A stretch of DNA of 64,000 nt, from the NCBI GenBank assembly GCA_009602725.1, contig WELB01000170.1, positions 240,174 to 304,173 of the forward strand, read 5' to 3'. Below, in pieces: positions 35,815 through 47,328 of the stretch. The stretch is from Spirogloea muscicola. Its lineage: Eukaryota > Streptophyta > Zygnematophyceae > Spirogloeales > Spirogloeaceae. The position numbers and the translations under genes were made by a program. Positions within the stretch are counted from its first letter, which is position 1; each line of letters opens with the position of its first letter. The notes below the pieces were generated by a model. It was not told the DNA's origin, did no database searches, and was given only the letters and a program-made list of their open reading frames with translations.

Positions 35815-38800
35815 CAGGGAGGGCCTACCTGGGCGCTACCCGCACCTCTTCGCACGTTCGCTCGCGACAGCTCGTCATCGACGTCAACCTGCACCAACAT
35901 GGAGGAACGAGGATCCAAGCATTCGCTCTCATCGACAGTGGGGCCACGCACTCTTTCATCGACCGCGACTTTGCACGCCGGCATCACGTTCCCCTTCTAA
36001 CCAAGGGGATCAGCTTGCCCTTGGAAGTCATCGACGGACGGCCCATTGCTTCTGGCGACATCACCCAAGAGACCATCCCACTGTGCATGACAATTCCGGA
36101 CTACGCCCACACGGAGCAGATTTGTCTCAACGTCACGACCCTTGGACATCAACCTGTTGTACTTGGCATCGACTGGCTACGTCAACACAACGTCGGCATC
36201 GACTGGCGGCGGCACCACCTGTCCTTCTGCTCAGAGTACTGCCAACAGTTTTGCCTCAAACAGAACTTGCCCTCAACCGCGACAGGAAGACACAACTCTC
36301 GACGTGCTCGCCCGCAACGGCGACCCCCTCACGGCATGATCGCGTCAACGACACAATGCGAAAAGATTCCTGCACCACACGGCGTCAAAGTGGACTCGTC
36401 AGCGCCCATCCCCAAGGAGTACCATGACTTCCTCGACGTCTTCTCCAAGCGAAAGGCTGACAGCCTTCCCCCTCACCGTGCCTACGACCACTCCATTCCA
36501 TTGGTCCCCGACCGACAACCACCTTGGGGGCCCATCTACTCCCTCTCGGAGGTGGAACTCAAGACTCTGAAGGCGTACCTCGAGGAGAGTCTCGCCAAGG
36601 GTTGGATCCGTCCATCCCATTCTCCGGCTGGGGCTCCAATCCTGTTTGTGAAAAAGAAGGACGGCACCTTACGGCCTTGCGTGGACTACCGCGCACTCAA
36701 TGCCATCACCATCAAAGACCGGCATCCTCTCCCTCTGATCTCGGAGCTGTTGGACCGGGTACGAGATGCAAAGATCTTCACAAAAGTGGACTTGAGGAAC
36801 GCTTACCAGTTGGTCCGGATCGCTTCGGGTGAGGAATGGAAGACGGCCTTCAGGACCCGCTATGGCCACTACGAGTACCTTGTGATGCCCTTTGGTCTCA
36901 CAAATGCACCTGCGACGTTCCAGCGGTTCATGAATGAGACCCTACGAGACTACCTTGACGACTTCTGCGTGGTGTACCTGGACGACATCCTCATCTTCTC
37001 TAAAACAATGGACGAGCATACCCATCATGTGCGTCAAATACTCGGCAAGCTTCGAAACGCGGGATTGTACGCTAAGGCGGAGAAGTGCGAGTTCCACGTG
37101 GAGAAAATCGAGTTTTTGGGCTACACCATCACCTCCCAAGGCGTTCACATGGCCCCAAGTAAGGTGGAAGCAGTCCTGGCATGGCCAACCCCGCAGACCC
37201 TTCGACACGTGCAACAATTTCTCGGTTTCGCCAACTTCTACCGACGCTTCGTCAAGAACTACGCCCAAGTCACCATTCCGCTCACCGTGCTCACGCAACG
37301 TGGTACCAAGTTCCAGTGGACTCCAGCCGCTCAAACCGCATTTGATTTCCTCAAGAAGACTTTCGCTTCAGCGCCTGTCCTCTCCCATTTCGACCCTGCA
37401 CGAGAGAGCATCGTGGAAACCGACGCGTCAGACTTCGCAATCGGCTGCATCCTGTCGCAACGGGACGACAAAAAGGTTCTGCATCCAGTGGCCTACTACA
37501 GTCGGAAACTCAATCCTGCGGAAATCAACTATACCATCCATGATAAAGAGCTTCTTGCCATTGTCCAAGCTTTCAAGCACTGGCGCGCGTATCTAGAAGG
37601 CGCCTCCGCGACCATCCGGGTGTTCAGCGACCACAAAAACCTTGTGTACTTCAACAATCTCAAACAACTCTCGCGCCGACAAGCTCGATGGGCGGAGTAC
37701 CTGGCAGGTTTCGACTTCATCATCGAATATCGCCGAGGCAGCTCCCACGGGAAGGCGGACGCCCTCTCTCGCCGCCCCGACTATGAATCGGCATCCTCAT
37801 CGGTCCAACCATGTCCAGTTCCTCTTCGTCTCTGCGCCACCTTCACATTCTCCAATCCACAATTGCATCAGCAAATCAAAACAGCCCAGCAACAAGATCC
37901 ACAATGTCAGCTCTACATCAACCGTCTGCTCCACCCCGCCTCTCCTTCTCCGGACGACCTCGCTTCCTACTCCCTCCACAACGGCCTCCTACTCTACAAC
38001 AACCGGCTCTTCATCCCCAACTCGCTCCCCCTCAAGCTGCAGCTGCTGCGACAACACCACGACTCCCCACAAGCGGGACACTATGGACAATCGAAGACCC
38101 ACGAGCAACTCTGTCGACACTACTTCTGGCCAGGCATGAGAGACTTCATCAACGAGTACGTGAAAACCTGCGACACTTGCAACAGGATCAAGACCCCTCG
38201 GCATGCCCCTCACGGACTCCTCCAGCCCTTACCCATTCCACGACGCCCTTGGGCTTCCATCTCCTGCGACTTCATCACGGATCTCCCCTTGTCTTCCGGC
38301 TATGACACCATCCTGGTGGTGGTGGACCGACTCACCAAGATGGCGCACTTCATCCCATGCTGCAAGAAGGATCCGGCTCCTCACATCGCCCAGCTCTTCC
38401 TACACCATGTCTTCAAGCTCCATGGCTTCCCTTCGGACATCGTGAGCGATCGCGACCGCCTCTTCACCTCCCAGTTCTGGCGACACCTACTCAAGGCGTG
38501 CGGCATCCACAGTTCACTCTCTACTGCGCACCACCCACAGTCGGACGGTCAAACCGAGCGAGTCAATCAAGTGCTGGAACAATACCTACGAGCCTACTGC
38601 TCCTACCAGCAAGACGACTGGGCACAACTCCTTCCCCTTGCAGAGTTCTCCTACAACAACTCGTTCCACGTATCCATCAAGCGGACCCCCTTCTACGCTA
38701 ACTACGGCTACCACCCAGCGACCACCATTGCTCCCACCCGGGCGGATCTAGTACCTCACGCCGCCGACTACCTCCATGCATTGGCAGAGACGCAGACCCA

Positions 38801-39335
38801 CCTCAAGACCGCTCTGCAGCAAGCGCAACAACTCCAGTCGCGCTACTACGACCAGCGCCATCTCCCGGCACCCGAGTACGCCCCCGGCGACAAGGTGTGG
38901 CTCCTCCGGCGCCACATCACGAGCTCCCGCTCTAACTCCAAGCTAGACTTCAAGCGGCTCGGCCCCTACCCTATCCTGGAGAAGGTTGGCCTGCGGGCTT
39001 ACCGGCTTGACCTAGGACCTCGTGCGCGGCTCCACAACGTCTTCCATGTGTGCCTCCTGGAGCCGTACGCCAGCAACACCTTCCCCGGCCGCCACCAAGC
39101 TCCCCCGCCTCCGGTCCGCGTGGATGCGTACGACGAGTAAGAGGTCGCGGCCGTCCTGAACTCCCGCTTCCACCGCGGGCGCCTGCAGTACCTCGTCCGG
39201 TGGCGGGGCTACGGCGCTAACGACGACACCTGGGAGCCTGCTTCGCACTTGGGGCACGCCCCGGCGGCAGTTCGCGAGTTCCACGCAGCACACCCCACCA
39301 AACCCAAGCCGACGGCCTCGGAGCGGCCATCCTAA
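35688..39335 (+). mobile_element. Family C pol region
   Basis: It encodes protease, reverse transcriptase, RNase H, integrase and a chromodomain segment in that order. Visible motifs are [40 protein letters not shown], a Zn-binding H..H..CDTCNR box, CDFITDLP, SDRDRLFTS and HHPQSDGQTERVN. The chromodomain would direct integration to marked chromatin in relatives. Its host range is inferred only from similarity to families I recognise. Confidence 0.9.
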
Positions 39336-39346
39336 GGGCGGGGTCC

Positions 39347-39721
39347 TGTCATGAATCGCGCCCTAGCCCGAGCTCGAGCCGGCGCCCCGCGCGCTAAGCC
39401 TAAATCCAGCCTAGTCAGCCCTAACCCTAATCTGGGCTCCTCTAGAGGGTTCCCGAGGGACCCCGGGCATGGGAACGTCCTCCTGAAACTTCTAGATCTT
39501 TACAGAGGCCCTAGTGAGGCTAGGCTATATAAGGAGGGGGGCCCCTCTTGGGCCCCCATCTCCAGCAATCTGTATCCTGCCTGCTCACCTCTCGAGCACT
39601 CTGTACTCTTGCCCCTCCAGTAATCCAAGACGCCTTGTGCATCGTGCTTCCAGTCTCTTGATCCTCGCTTGCAGTCCAGCTCCGCGTCCTAAGGCCCCGG
39701 GCCTCCGCCCGCCGCCTTACA
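39347..39721 (+). repeat. Family C 3' LTR
   Basis: Same length as the 5' LTR with four differences seen by eye, so insertion is recent compared with families A, B and D. Confidence 0.95.
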
Positions 39722-40970
39722 GCTAGCGGCAAATGTCAATCAGGTAGACCATCTGCTTGCAAATGCAAGCCAGTGGAGCACACCAAGACCCTACTGACGA
39801 AGGACTGAGGCCCCTGAGTCTATGAGGATCCTAGCTGGTGCCGCAGCAACCAGCCCCTCAAAAAGCATAGTGTGTCCCCCATGGACACTGCCAAGGGATG
39901 GGGTGCGAGCGACATATACCCTGACTGCTGTCGGGTAAGGCCTACGCTGAGTGGCATCGACACTTCGCCTAAGGAGCCTGTGTTTCGCCTCGTGCGAGCA
40001 CAACAGCAACATCCCCAACGGAGCTCGATCTATCGCGCCGCGCTTCTGTGCACACTACAGAACAAAGTTTCTTCAGGCCGACAGCACTCAGGCCAGCTCA
40101 GATAGACATCTGCAGCTCACTTGCAAGTCATTGTTGGGAATTCATACAAATGGAGGCCCTACGGCTTCCAGACCTTGCAATAGATCAGAAATGGAGCGCA
40201 CAACCGGTATGTTGGTTGGTTGACGGGCAAGCAATGCCAGCAAGATCAAACAGCTCAAGTGCTTCTAGCTGAATGAGATGGCACGCAGAGGCAAGGGTAC
40301 TCGCGCTTGCCCTTGACGTTGCCCTTGTCCCGGCCCATCGGGCGCTGTGGACGTGGCCTCGAGGAAGATGGACCTGCCGCAGGGCAGTCCTTGATCTGGT
40401 GGCTCTTGGCGTCGCAGCCATAGCAGCCACCACCTCCTTCCACTCGCGAGCCAGCACCTGTCACGCTTGGCTTCTAAAAGCCGCCATGGGAACGAGCGTT
40501 AGAGCCCTCCTTTGGATTAAAGCTCTTCCTGCCCCGCTCTGCCTCTGCAGATCCGCCTGCCTCCAGCAGGGGACGCTTGCCACGCCCAATGTCCGGCGTG
40601 CTGAGCACCTTCCGAGCGTGCTCCATCAGCATTGGAGCGAGCCACTCCGACATCTCGCTGAGCCAGGGTTACAGTCCACCCCGGTCGTCCCGACCGAAGT
40701 ATAGCCCTGGTGCGTGGTCCTTGGCGAGGCATGCGCTCCGGCGCACCAGATGCCCCGCGGCTTTGGTCTCTTGCGCATGCCGCTGTCCCGCACAGAGCTG
40801 GGCAATGGTGGTGCGGTGCTCCTCGCACATTCTCTCAAGGAGGCGGGACATCCCCTGCGGAACTGATTCCATTGCAGCCTGGACTGCCGCCAGGTCCTGA
40901 GTGAGGAGTGTAACGCGTTGCAGATCCCCAGCCGACAAGCCCTCCAGGCCTCCGGCTCCCAGCTCGCCCA

Positions 40971-41120
40971 GCCCCTCTTGGGCCTGCCCCTCCTGGGCGT
41001 GCCCCGCTCGGGCGTGTCCCGCTGGGGCGTGCCCCGCTCGGGCGTGCCCCGCTTGGGCGTGCCCCACTTGGACGTGACCCGCTTGGGCGTGCCCCTCGTG
41101 GCCGTGCCCCTCTTGGGCGT
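40971..41120 (-). repeat. Degenerate 15-bp minisatellite in the B2 gag
   Basis: About 10 units of the CCCCTCGTGGGCGTG type, most with one to three changes. It is the shorter, older-looking counterpart of the 35-unit array in B1. Confidence 0.85.
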
Positions 41121-41733
41121 GCTCCGCAGCAGCCACTGCCGCAGCAGCTGGCTCCGCAGCCGCTGCCTCGGCAGCCGACCACTATACATCCCGAGGAGGG
41201 CTTGGCCGCGCCCCGGACCTGAGCGATACCATGCTGTCTGAAGGACACTGAGGGATCGTTTCAGCTGCGACAGTCAGCAAATTACACATCCATACCGCAT
41301 TACAGGGCATCGCAAGACAGCTGCAGCATCGAGCGAGCAAGCAAGGCAGCGCGCAACCTCACACCTCGATCAGCGGGCAAGCAGACAGCCGCAGATATGA
41401 CCAAGACCGATGCACACGATCAATGCTGGCTACACAACTGACCTTACCATAGAAAGGCTGCAAGCTCAAGCCACACCCTAAAAAAGCGAACGCAGCTAGT
41501 GGTCCTCAAGGATCAGTCGGTCAATCTGGCGTTGGTCGTTGCTGGCTCAGGACGCAAAACCAACTCCCACCCGGCGCTTCCGCTGAGCCGTCTCCTGGAC
41601 CAACGTCTGGCAAGGCACTTCATCTTTTACAGAACAAGATTAGGCCAGCACATCAGGGAGATCCTTACATCATCAGCGGCGAGCACAATAAGTCACAAGC
41701 GCGATGGATGCAAGACTGCTTATGATACCAAAT

Positions 41734-42276
41734 TATAGAGAACCTCGCCCTACACATGCAATTAGGGAATAGATTTCTCAATGAATTCGGCTGTAGCGGG
41801 TTTTGGGATCAACCTACTACACAGAAAAGCACCAGCGCATAGCGCAGCGGAAGACAGGCCCTGTGGCGCCGCGGTTCGGCAGCGACTCCACTTTTTGGGC
41901 GCAGGCCGGCGCAGCAGGCCCCGCAGCAGAGTGCGGCGGCTGCTGCGGCGGCAAGCAGCGGCAAGGCTGCTCCTGGGCTTCCCAGGCTCGAACTCCTGTC
42001 GAGCCTCAGCCCCCAAGGCTCCTCGTGCTTCCCCGTGCCACCCCCCTCCAGGGGTGTGAGCGGGTCGCCCCATGGCCCGCCTTGCGGCAGGCCAAAGGTC
42101 CTCCCTTGAACGGGGCGGATCCTGGCGAGGAATATATCAAGACGGGCGGGGCCCGCCTCTGGGCGGGCCACTTGCCCGGCCAGCCAGCCCGCCACCTGGC
42201 GGGGCACTTGGGCCAAATGGTCGGACATGTAATGACAACAGAGCCGTGTGGCTCAACAGACGGCCGGTTCGTTACA
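41734..42276 (-). repeat. Family B LTR (B2 5' LTR)
   Basis: About 543 bp, adjoining a primer-binding-site remnant on its left and ending GTTACA. It has many differences from 30,468-31,012, so the tandem is old or the copies had separate histories. Confidence 0.85.
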
Positions 42277-43330
42277 TTTGCCCTCAAAGCAAGTGTTATG
42301 ATCAGACCTCTGTACACACAGTCAGGCCCAGAGCGTCTGCTTAATTCCAGTCATAGGCAGGAGGCTGAAGGGGTAAGCCCTCCTACACATAGAACCGCTC
42401 TTCTACGACGTGGCGATAGGCTTACCCCGAGGCACCACCAGCAAGGCGATGACTTCACCTGAGGGTCCAAGTGGAAGATATGGCTGCGTATTTTTTATCA
42501 GAAAGAGCCTCTGTAGATGCCAGCCAGGTGCACACAGACGGTGTTCATGACGGAGCCAGAGGCTAGGCATACAGCCAGAGGCTAGGCATACAGGGCGCTC
42601 TCAGTACCCCGTGTTAGCCGTAGGAAGTCAGATGAGCTGAGGGGGAGAAGAGCAACCTCGCTGCGTAACTAGAGGCTGCTGCAAGGGCGTAACAGGCTCG
42701 GCGATGCAGCGCAGCGCTTGGGACCGCTGTAGGGACATAGATAGACGCCTGCGGTAGCAGGACACAAAATTTAAAAGCACCGAGCCTCGAGGGAGTGCTG
42801 CACCCTGTTTACGGCGCCGCAGGGTCAGCTTGAGAGGTGAGCAGCAAAAGTAAGTAGGCTGGCTCTCACAGCCACCGCCCTCTCCTGGAAGCGTCCTTCT
42901 GCTAAAACTAACGAGGACCACCGACCCCCGTAACACCCTTGTCTGTCCATGGCCAGGGTTTTAGAGGTATCGCTAGCCAGGTAGCCTTGAGTTTATGTAA
43001 ATCCGTTTGTTTGGCTACCTTCACGACATAGCCGGGCTCCTGGGCTCCTGGGATCCTTCTTCCGAGAATGTCCATGAGGACGCCGTTTAGAGGAGCTGCT
43101 TGCAAGCTCCCAGGGTGACGCCTACTAGATCGACACGCCTCGTCCGAGGCACCCCGTTAAGCAGCTGTCCCCACATGGGCCAGCCACGAAATTTACAGAA
43201 GTCGGCGGTAAACAGTACCGACGGGCTGCGGGGACGCGCTGCGCAGCGGGCAGCAGCAGAATTGCGGCGAGGGCTGCAGCAGCAGGCAGCAGTAGGGCTT
43301 CACCTCTCTGTGTAGGCATCAGATCTGTAT
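42277..43330. other. Repeat-derived stretch, LTR-like (family D-type start)
   Basis: The start TGATCAGACCTCTGTACACA and a module near 42,415-42,460 (GCTTACCCCGAGGCACCACC) resemble the ends of family D and A LTRs. A 19-bp direct repeat (AGCCAGAGGCTAGGCATAC) sits at about 42,552-42,591. Near 43,200-43,310 the GC-rich GCAGCAG block typical of LTR leaders appears. No gene is seen. Confidence 0.4.
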
Positions 43331-44394
43331 TCCAATGTCTGGTCTCGGCACCCCACTTAACGCCAGTGGCCTTTGTGCAGCTTGAGATAGAAACACGTTA
43401 TGCTGGATACTCCTTAACTTATTTGGTCTGCAATAACGTTGCTTCTGCTGGTGCGGGGCCTTCGAGTCAAGCTGACGTCGATCTGCAGCGCAAACACAGC
43501 GCCAAAGTATAAGGAACTCGTTGCTTTGCTTAAGAGCACTTGACTTAGCGCTTCCATGTGGTATCTGTGCCTCGAACAATTATTTATAAGGTCTCGCCAA
43601 CTCCGGGTTGTCCGCGTCATCTCAGTGACGCGCAGCATGACACGAGAGTTGTGCAGGTGTGATGCCCTGGGTGACGCGCCTGCAAGCGATGTGACGAGCA
43701 GGCGCGCTGCTTCCAGATAAGGGAGCTTCTGAATCAGTACTCACGGACCTGCCCTTGTACGCTCAGCGACACGCATGTGATACGTGACTCGCCTGCAATG
43801 CAACGTGACGCACAGCCGCGCCGCTTCCAGAAGCTGCTCGTCCTGGTAATCAATACATGTTTGCCCTCGCACTACAATCCCCCTCGTCGGGCCGCTATCC
43901 TGCCGGTGGCCCTTAAACGAGCCAGACACCCCGGGGAAATATGGCACATGAAGCAATTGGATCTGGGCTGACACGGACTTGGGGTAGAAGATTCGATCCA
44001 AATCAGCGAGGCTACATGAATAGGCACTGTACTCCAGGTGGTTCGGCCCCGGCGTGCTAGACGGCGCTTCTTGTCGCGGTCGTCGAACAAGTGATGCGCC
44101 ACTTGGTGTCGCGCATCGTGCCTCCGACAGTTGCACAGAAATGATTCGGCAGTTGGTGTCGCGCACCGGCAGGTGTCCCAATTCATCAATCAAGCGCCTC
44201 GGGGATAGCCAAGGGGCGACCCCCACTGTGACGTCCTGATCTTTATATACACGCTTAGGGGCTAGTACGTCCTTATTGGAGTTCGACCTATGGGGTTCAC
44301 AGGCAACCCCTTTAAAGTGGAATGCCAGCTTATAATGCACAGCGCAAGTCTTGCCCTGATGCACCGCCAGAAAGCGGTAAAATTACTGAGGGTC
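43331..44394. other. Gene-poor stretch with an internal duplication and an LTR fragment
   Basis: Two related blocks at about 43,668-43,730 and 43,781-43,845 share GTGAC-CGCCTGCAA..GTGACG-.CGCG-CGCTTCCAGA. From about 44,227 an LTR-like end (TGTGACGTCCTGATC..) runs to 44,394, where the family-A LTR begins. The block at 44,050-44,200 recurs in reverse at about 52,950-53,000. No gene is recognised. Confidence 0.4.
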
Positions 44395-45310
44395 TGTATA
44401 ACATTCCCTCCGTTTGGGAGTGCTAACGGTGCCGGTAGCCTTACAAGATCGTATCGTGTCTGCCGTTTGGAAGTCCCAAACAGTACCACTAGCTTTGCTC
44501 CACTGTACGTAGCTAAGTACGGTCCAAGGCCTCGGGTATTGTACCGCACGTGCACCGCTCCGGAGGCGCAGCTTCGCGCACCCTCAGCGCGCCAGGAGGC
44601 GCCGCTTCGTGCCTCCTTGGCGCCGTCCGAGGCGCCGCGTCGCGCCTCCTTGGTGCCGCCGAAGGCGCCGCACCGCGCCTCCTTGGTGCCGCACAGGGCG
44701 CCCCGCGTACCTCAGAAGTGCTACCTCAGGCGCCGCGTTACCTCTCATTGGTGCCGCGTAAGGCGCTGCGTCGCGCCTCCTTGGTGCCGCCGGGGGCGCT
44801 GCGTCGCGCCGCCCAAGGTGCCGCTTCGCGCCTCCTTGGTGCCGCCCAAGGCGCCGCTCTTCGTGTCCCATTTATCCGGCCCGCCCCTCCGGGGGAGGGC
44901 CTTGGGGGCAACCCTCGTCACACCCTCGGGGGAGGGGTAGCAGGTGAAACGATATAAGGAGTGGGCCTTAGCCGGGCTCCTCAGTCCGACCAACGCCAAG
45001 AGACACACAGCCCTGCTGCTGCCTAGCCAGCCCCGCTGCTGCCTGCTGCCCAGCCCGTCGCCACAGATCCGTCACTGCCGGCCCGCCGGCTCTCTGTGAG
45101 TATAGATATTGCTGCGCCTCATGTGGGACAGCTAGAGACCCTTGGTTGAGTCGCCGCCCTCTGGGCGGTGCCTCGAGGTAAGACTTCCGCTGCGGCTTGT
45201 GCGTGTATGTGCGTTGGCGTTTTCCTGTGTGAGGGTTCTCATAACACCCTTTGTCAAAACCAAACCAGGACAGTCTGACCCTTATTGTGTATAGGGACAG
45301 GGACTTGGCA
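44395..45310 (+). repeat. Family A variant LTR with a 33-bp GC-rich array
   Basis: 916 bp, TGTATAACATTCC..CTTGGCA. From about 44,560 to 44,860 the middle is an array of degenerate ~33-bp units (CGCGCCTCCTTGGTGCCGCC), replacing the 45-bp repeats of ordinary A LTRs. The same variant is at 9030-9415 in reverse. Confidence 0.85.
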
Positions 45311-46084
45311 TTGGTATCAGGGGAGTTCTTGCATCTAGCCAGTCACGTAAAAGATTGTGTTTTACTGCTGACAGTGCAAGCATTCCTATGTATTCTAGAG
45401 TTATATCCTCTCTTAGCTTGAAGTTCTTTCCAGAGTGGACGTGGAGCTGTCATCAGTGAAGCGGCACGTGCGCCACCTTTTCGACATCGACATTCCGAAT
45501 CGGGCCTTCAAGATGCCAAGCGGTTCTTCGTCCCGGCAGCAATCTATATTGCCCGGTCAGTACTTTTCTGCGTAAACCACCTGTGTCCGGCGGGTGTCAG
45601 CCGGTATGGCAAGGAAGTGAACCCGGTCACCTGTGGGCGGCAAAAATTGACCGTATGCCAGGAACTGGTTGGATTCCCAGTTCTGTTCCTCCTTCTTGCT
45701 GTTCGTACAGCTCTCTGGTTTGCAGGTATGATGCACGTGCTGTCATGATTGCTTGTTGGTCTGGGGAACCAGTCCTTCTGAGTTTGTTCTTGACAGTATG
45801 GATCCTCGATATATCTGCCGCCTCTGACTTGATTCGTCAGTGTATGGTGCATAAGGGTATGGAGTCGCCAGGTTTCAGTGCGTGTCCTAGCCCTCCTCCA
45901 CCCGTCGTACCATCTCTTGAGGTCGAGGACCTCGCCGTCGACCTGGCGGAGCTTCAGGCAGCGAGTGCGGACGGCTGAAATCCAACGACGTGCAGCGCAC
46001 TGCGCGCCTTGTGGAGCTTGTCGTGCAATGTCCTGACGACTGCCCATTTGTGTCGATCTGACTAGGACAGCTGACTAGGCTTCA

Positions 46085-46225
46085 CACGTGGCCTCCTAGG
46101 CTGACTCATCCACGTTTGTGTGTGATTTACGCTAAGGATGGAGGACTACCTTTCTCTCTATGTGGCTCCTAGGCTGGGTCATACACTTTTGTGTGTGATA
46201 CACGCTGACAATGGAGGACCACTCT
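46085..46225 (+). repeat. Tandem duplication of about 70 bp
   Basis: Two units each read GTGGC-CCTAGGCTG..TCAT.CAC..TTTGTGTGTGAT..ACGCT, then AATGGAGGAC. The second copy carries the ATG of the frame noted in the insertion. Confidence 0.75.
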
Positions 46226-46431
46226 CTTTTCCTTTCACCTCTCTCTCTCGGCGACACCAACGACATCGACCGCTCATCCAATGCGGACGACAACAACAAC
46301 GGAGCAACTACAAGAGTCCAGGCCCAAGCACGACGCCAACCGACCGAAAACCGTTCAAGGCGCAACGAGGGAAGCCCATGTGAAGGTACCTCAACCACCC
46401 ACAAGACCGTGAAGGTGGGCGCTACCGAAGC

Positions 46432-47328
46432 TGTGACATCTCTGCTCTTAATCACACAGTTAGAGTCAGAATGTCCTGGTTTGAATTCGAGTATAGGGTG
46501 TTTTGGAGACAACCCTCATACAGGAGAACGCCAACGCACATACGCGCACAGAGCGCAGCGGAAGTCTTACCCTGAGGCACCGCCCTAGAGCGGTGACTCT
46601 ACCAATAGACTTACAGAGAGCCGGCAGGGCCCGCAGCGATGAGCTGCGGCGACGGGCTGGCAGCAGCCGGCAGCAGCAGAGCTGTGGCGGCGGCGGCAGC
46701 AGCAGGCAGCAGCGGGGCTGGCTAGGCAGCCGCAGGGCTGTGTCTCTCTCCGGCGTTGGTCGACTCCCCGGAGTCTGACCAAGGCCCACTACTTATAGCG
46801 GTTCTCCTGCCACCCCTCCCCTGAGGGTGTGACGAGGGTCGGCCCCAAGGCCCTCCCTTGGAGGGGCGGGCCTGACAAGGGGACACGACAAACACAACAG
46901 GCTGGCACACAGGGCCAGTGGCCTTTAGCACGAGTCCAAGGGACTAGCGCCAAGAGGCCGGCGCGCGAGTCCAAGGGACTGGCGCGCTGGACAGTGACTA
47001 GCGCCAAGGAGGTGGCGCGCCAGGCCAATAGCCTGGCTCACGGGGTCAAGGGACTGAGGCCATGCAGCCATGAGGACTGGAGAGCTGGTCAATCCGGTCG
47101 GCCCGCGGGGCGCCGGCCTGAGGGAGAGCTGACCCACCCGGCCGGCCTGCAGGGCGTGAGCCCGAGGCGTGCCGACAGGGTACGGAGCCCGGGACCCTCG
47201 AACCGTACTTAGCTACACGGAGTGCAGCCAAGCTACCCGCACCGTTTGGGACTCCAAACGGTAGATACGTTACGCTTATGTAAGGTTATCGCGCGCCGTT
47301 GGCACCTTCAAACGGCGGAAACGTTACA
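46432..47328 (-). mobile_element. Solo LTR, family A, with 5-bp target duplication
   Basis: 897 bp, minus orientation, flanked by GAAGC at 46,427-46,431 and 47,329-47,333. It is nearly the same as the LTRs at 11,709 and 21,203, so it is recent, and it entered the 46,020-48,142 insertion. Confidence 0.95.

Larger units (their letters stand above)
34391..39721 (+). mobile_element. Family C Ty3/gypsy chromovirus-like element, nearly whole and young
   Basis: Two 375-bp LTRs (34,391-34,765 and 39,347-39,721) differ at four positions by eye, about 1%. Gag is at 34,813-35,814 and pol follows from 35,688 in the -1 frame relative to gag, overlapping it, an arrangement for which gypsy elements use programmed frameshifting. 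Pol parts are protease (LIDSGATHSF, about 35.93 kb), RT (YLDDILIF, about 36.98 kb), RNase H (about 37.42 kb), integrase (about 38.05-38.95 kb) and a chromodomain segment (LQYLVRWRGYG..DTWEP, about 39.18 kb). A G-rich tract (AAGGGCGGGG) precedes the 3' LTR. Flanking 5-mers GCCAG/GCTAG fit a target duplication with one change. It looks close to whole, with at most about one break. Confidence 0.96.
31013..41733 (-). mobile_element. Family B Ty3/gypsy element, second of tandem pair (B2), decayed and interrupted by C
   Basis: The minus-strand internal region has its leader at about 41.25-41.73 kb, gag at about 40.2-41.25 kb, protease at 39.72-40.02 kb continuing at 34.2-34.39 kb, RT at about 33.1-34.1 kb, RNase H at 32.4-33.1 kb, integrase at 31.4-32.4 kb and a chromodomain (REYLVKWLGYG) near 31.2 kb. 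Element C (34,391-39,721) interrupts it in the protease region. It has many breaks. Its 5' LTR is 41,734-42,276 and its 3' LTR is the shared one. Confidence 0.9.

Noticed and set aside
37529-38445. Proline/serine-rich frames overlapping the family C pol
   Set aside because: They are shadow frames of the pol coding sequence, which has the recognised motifs.
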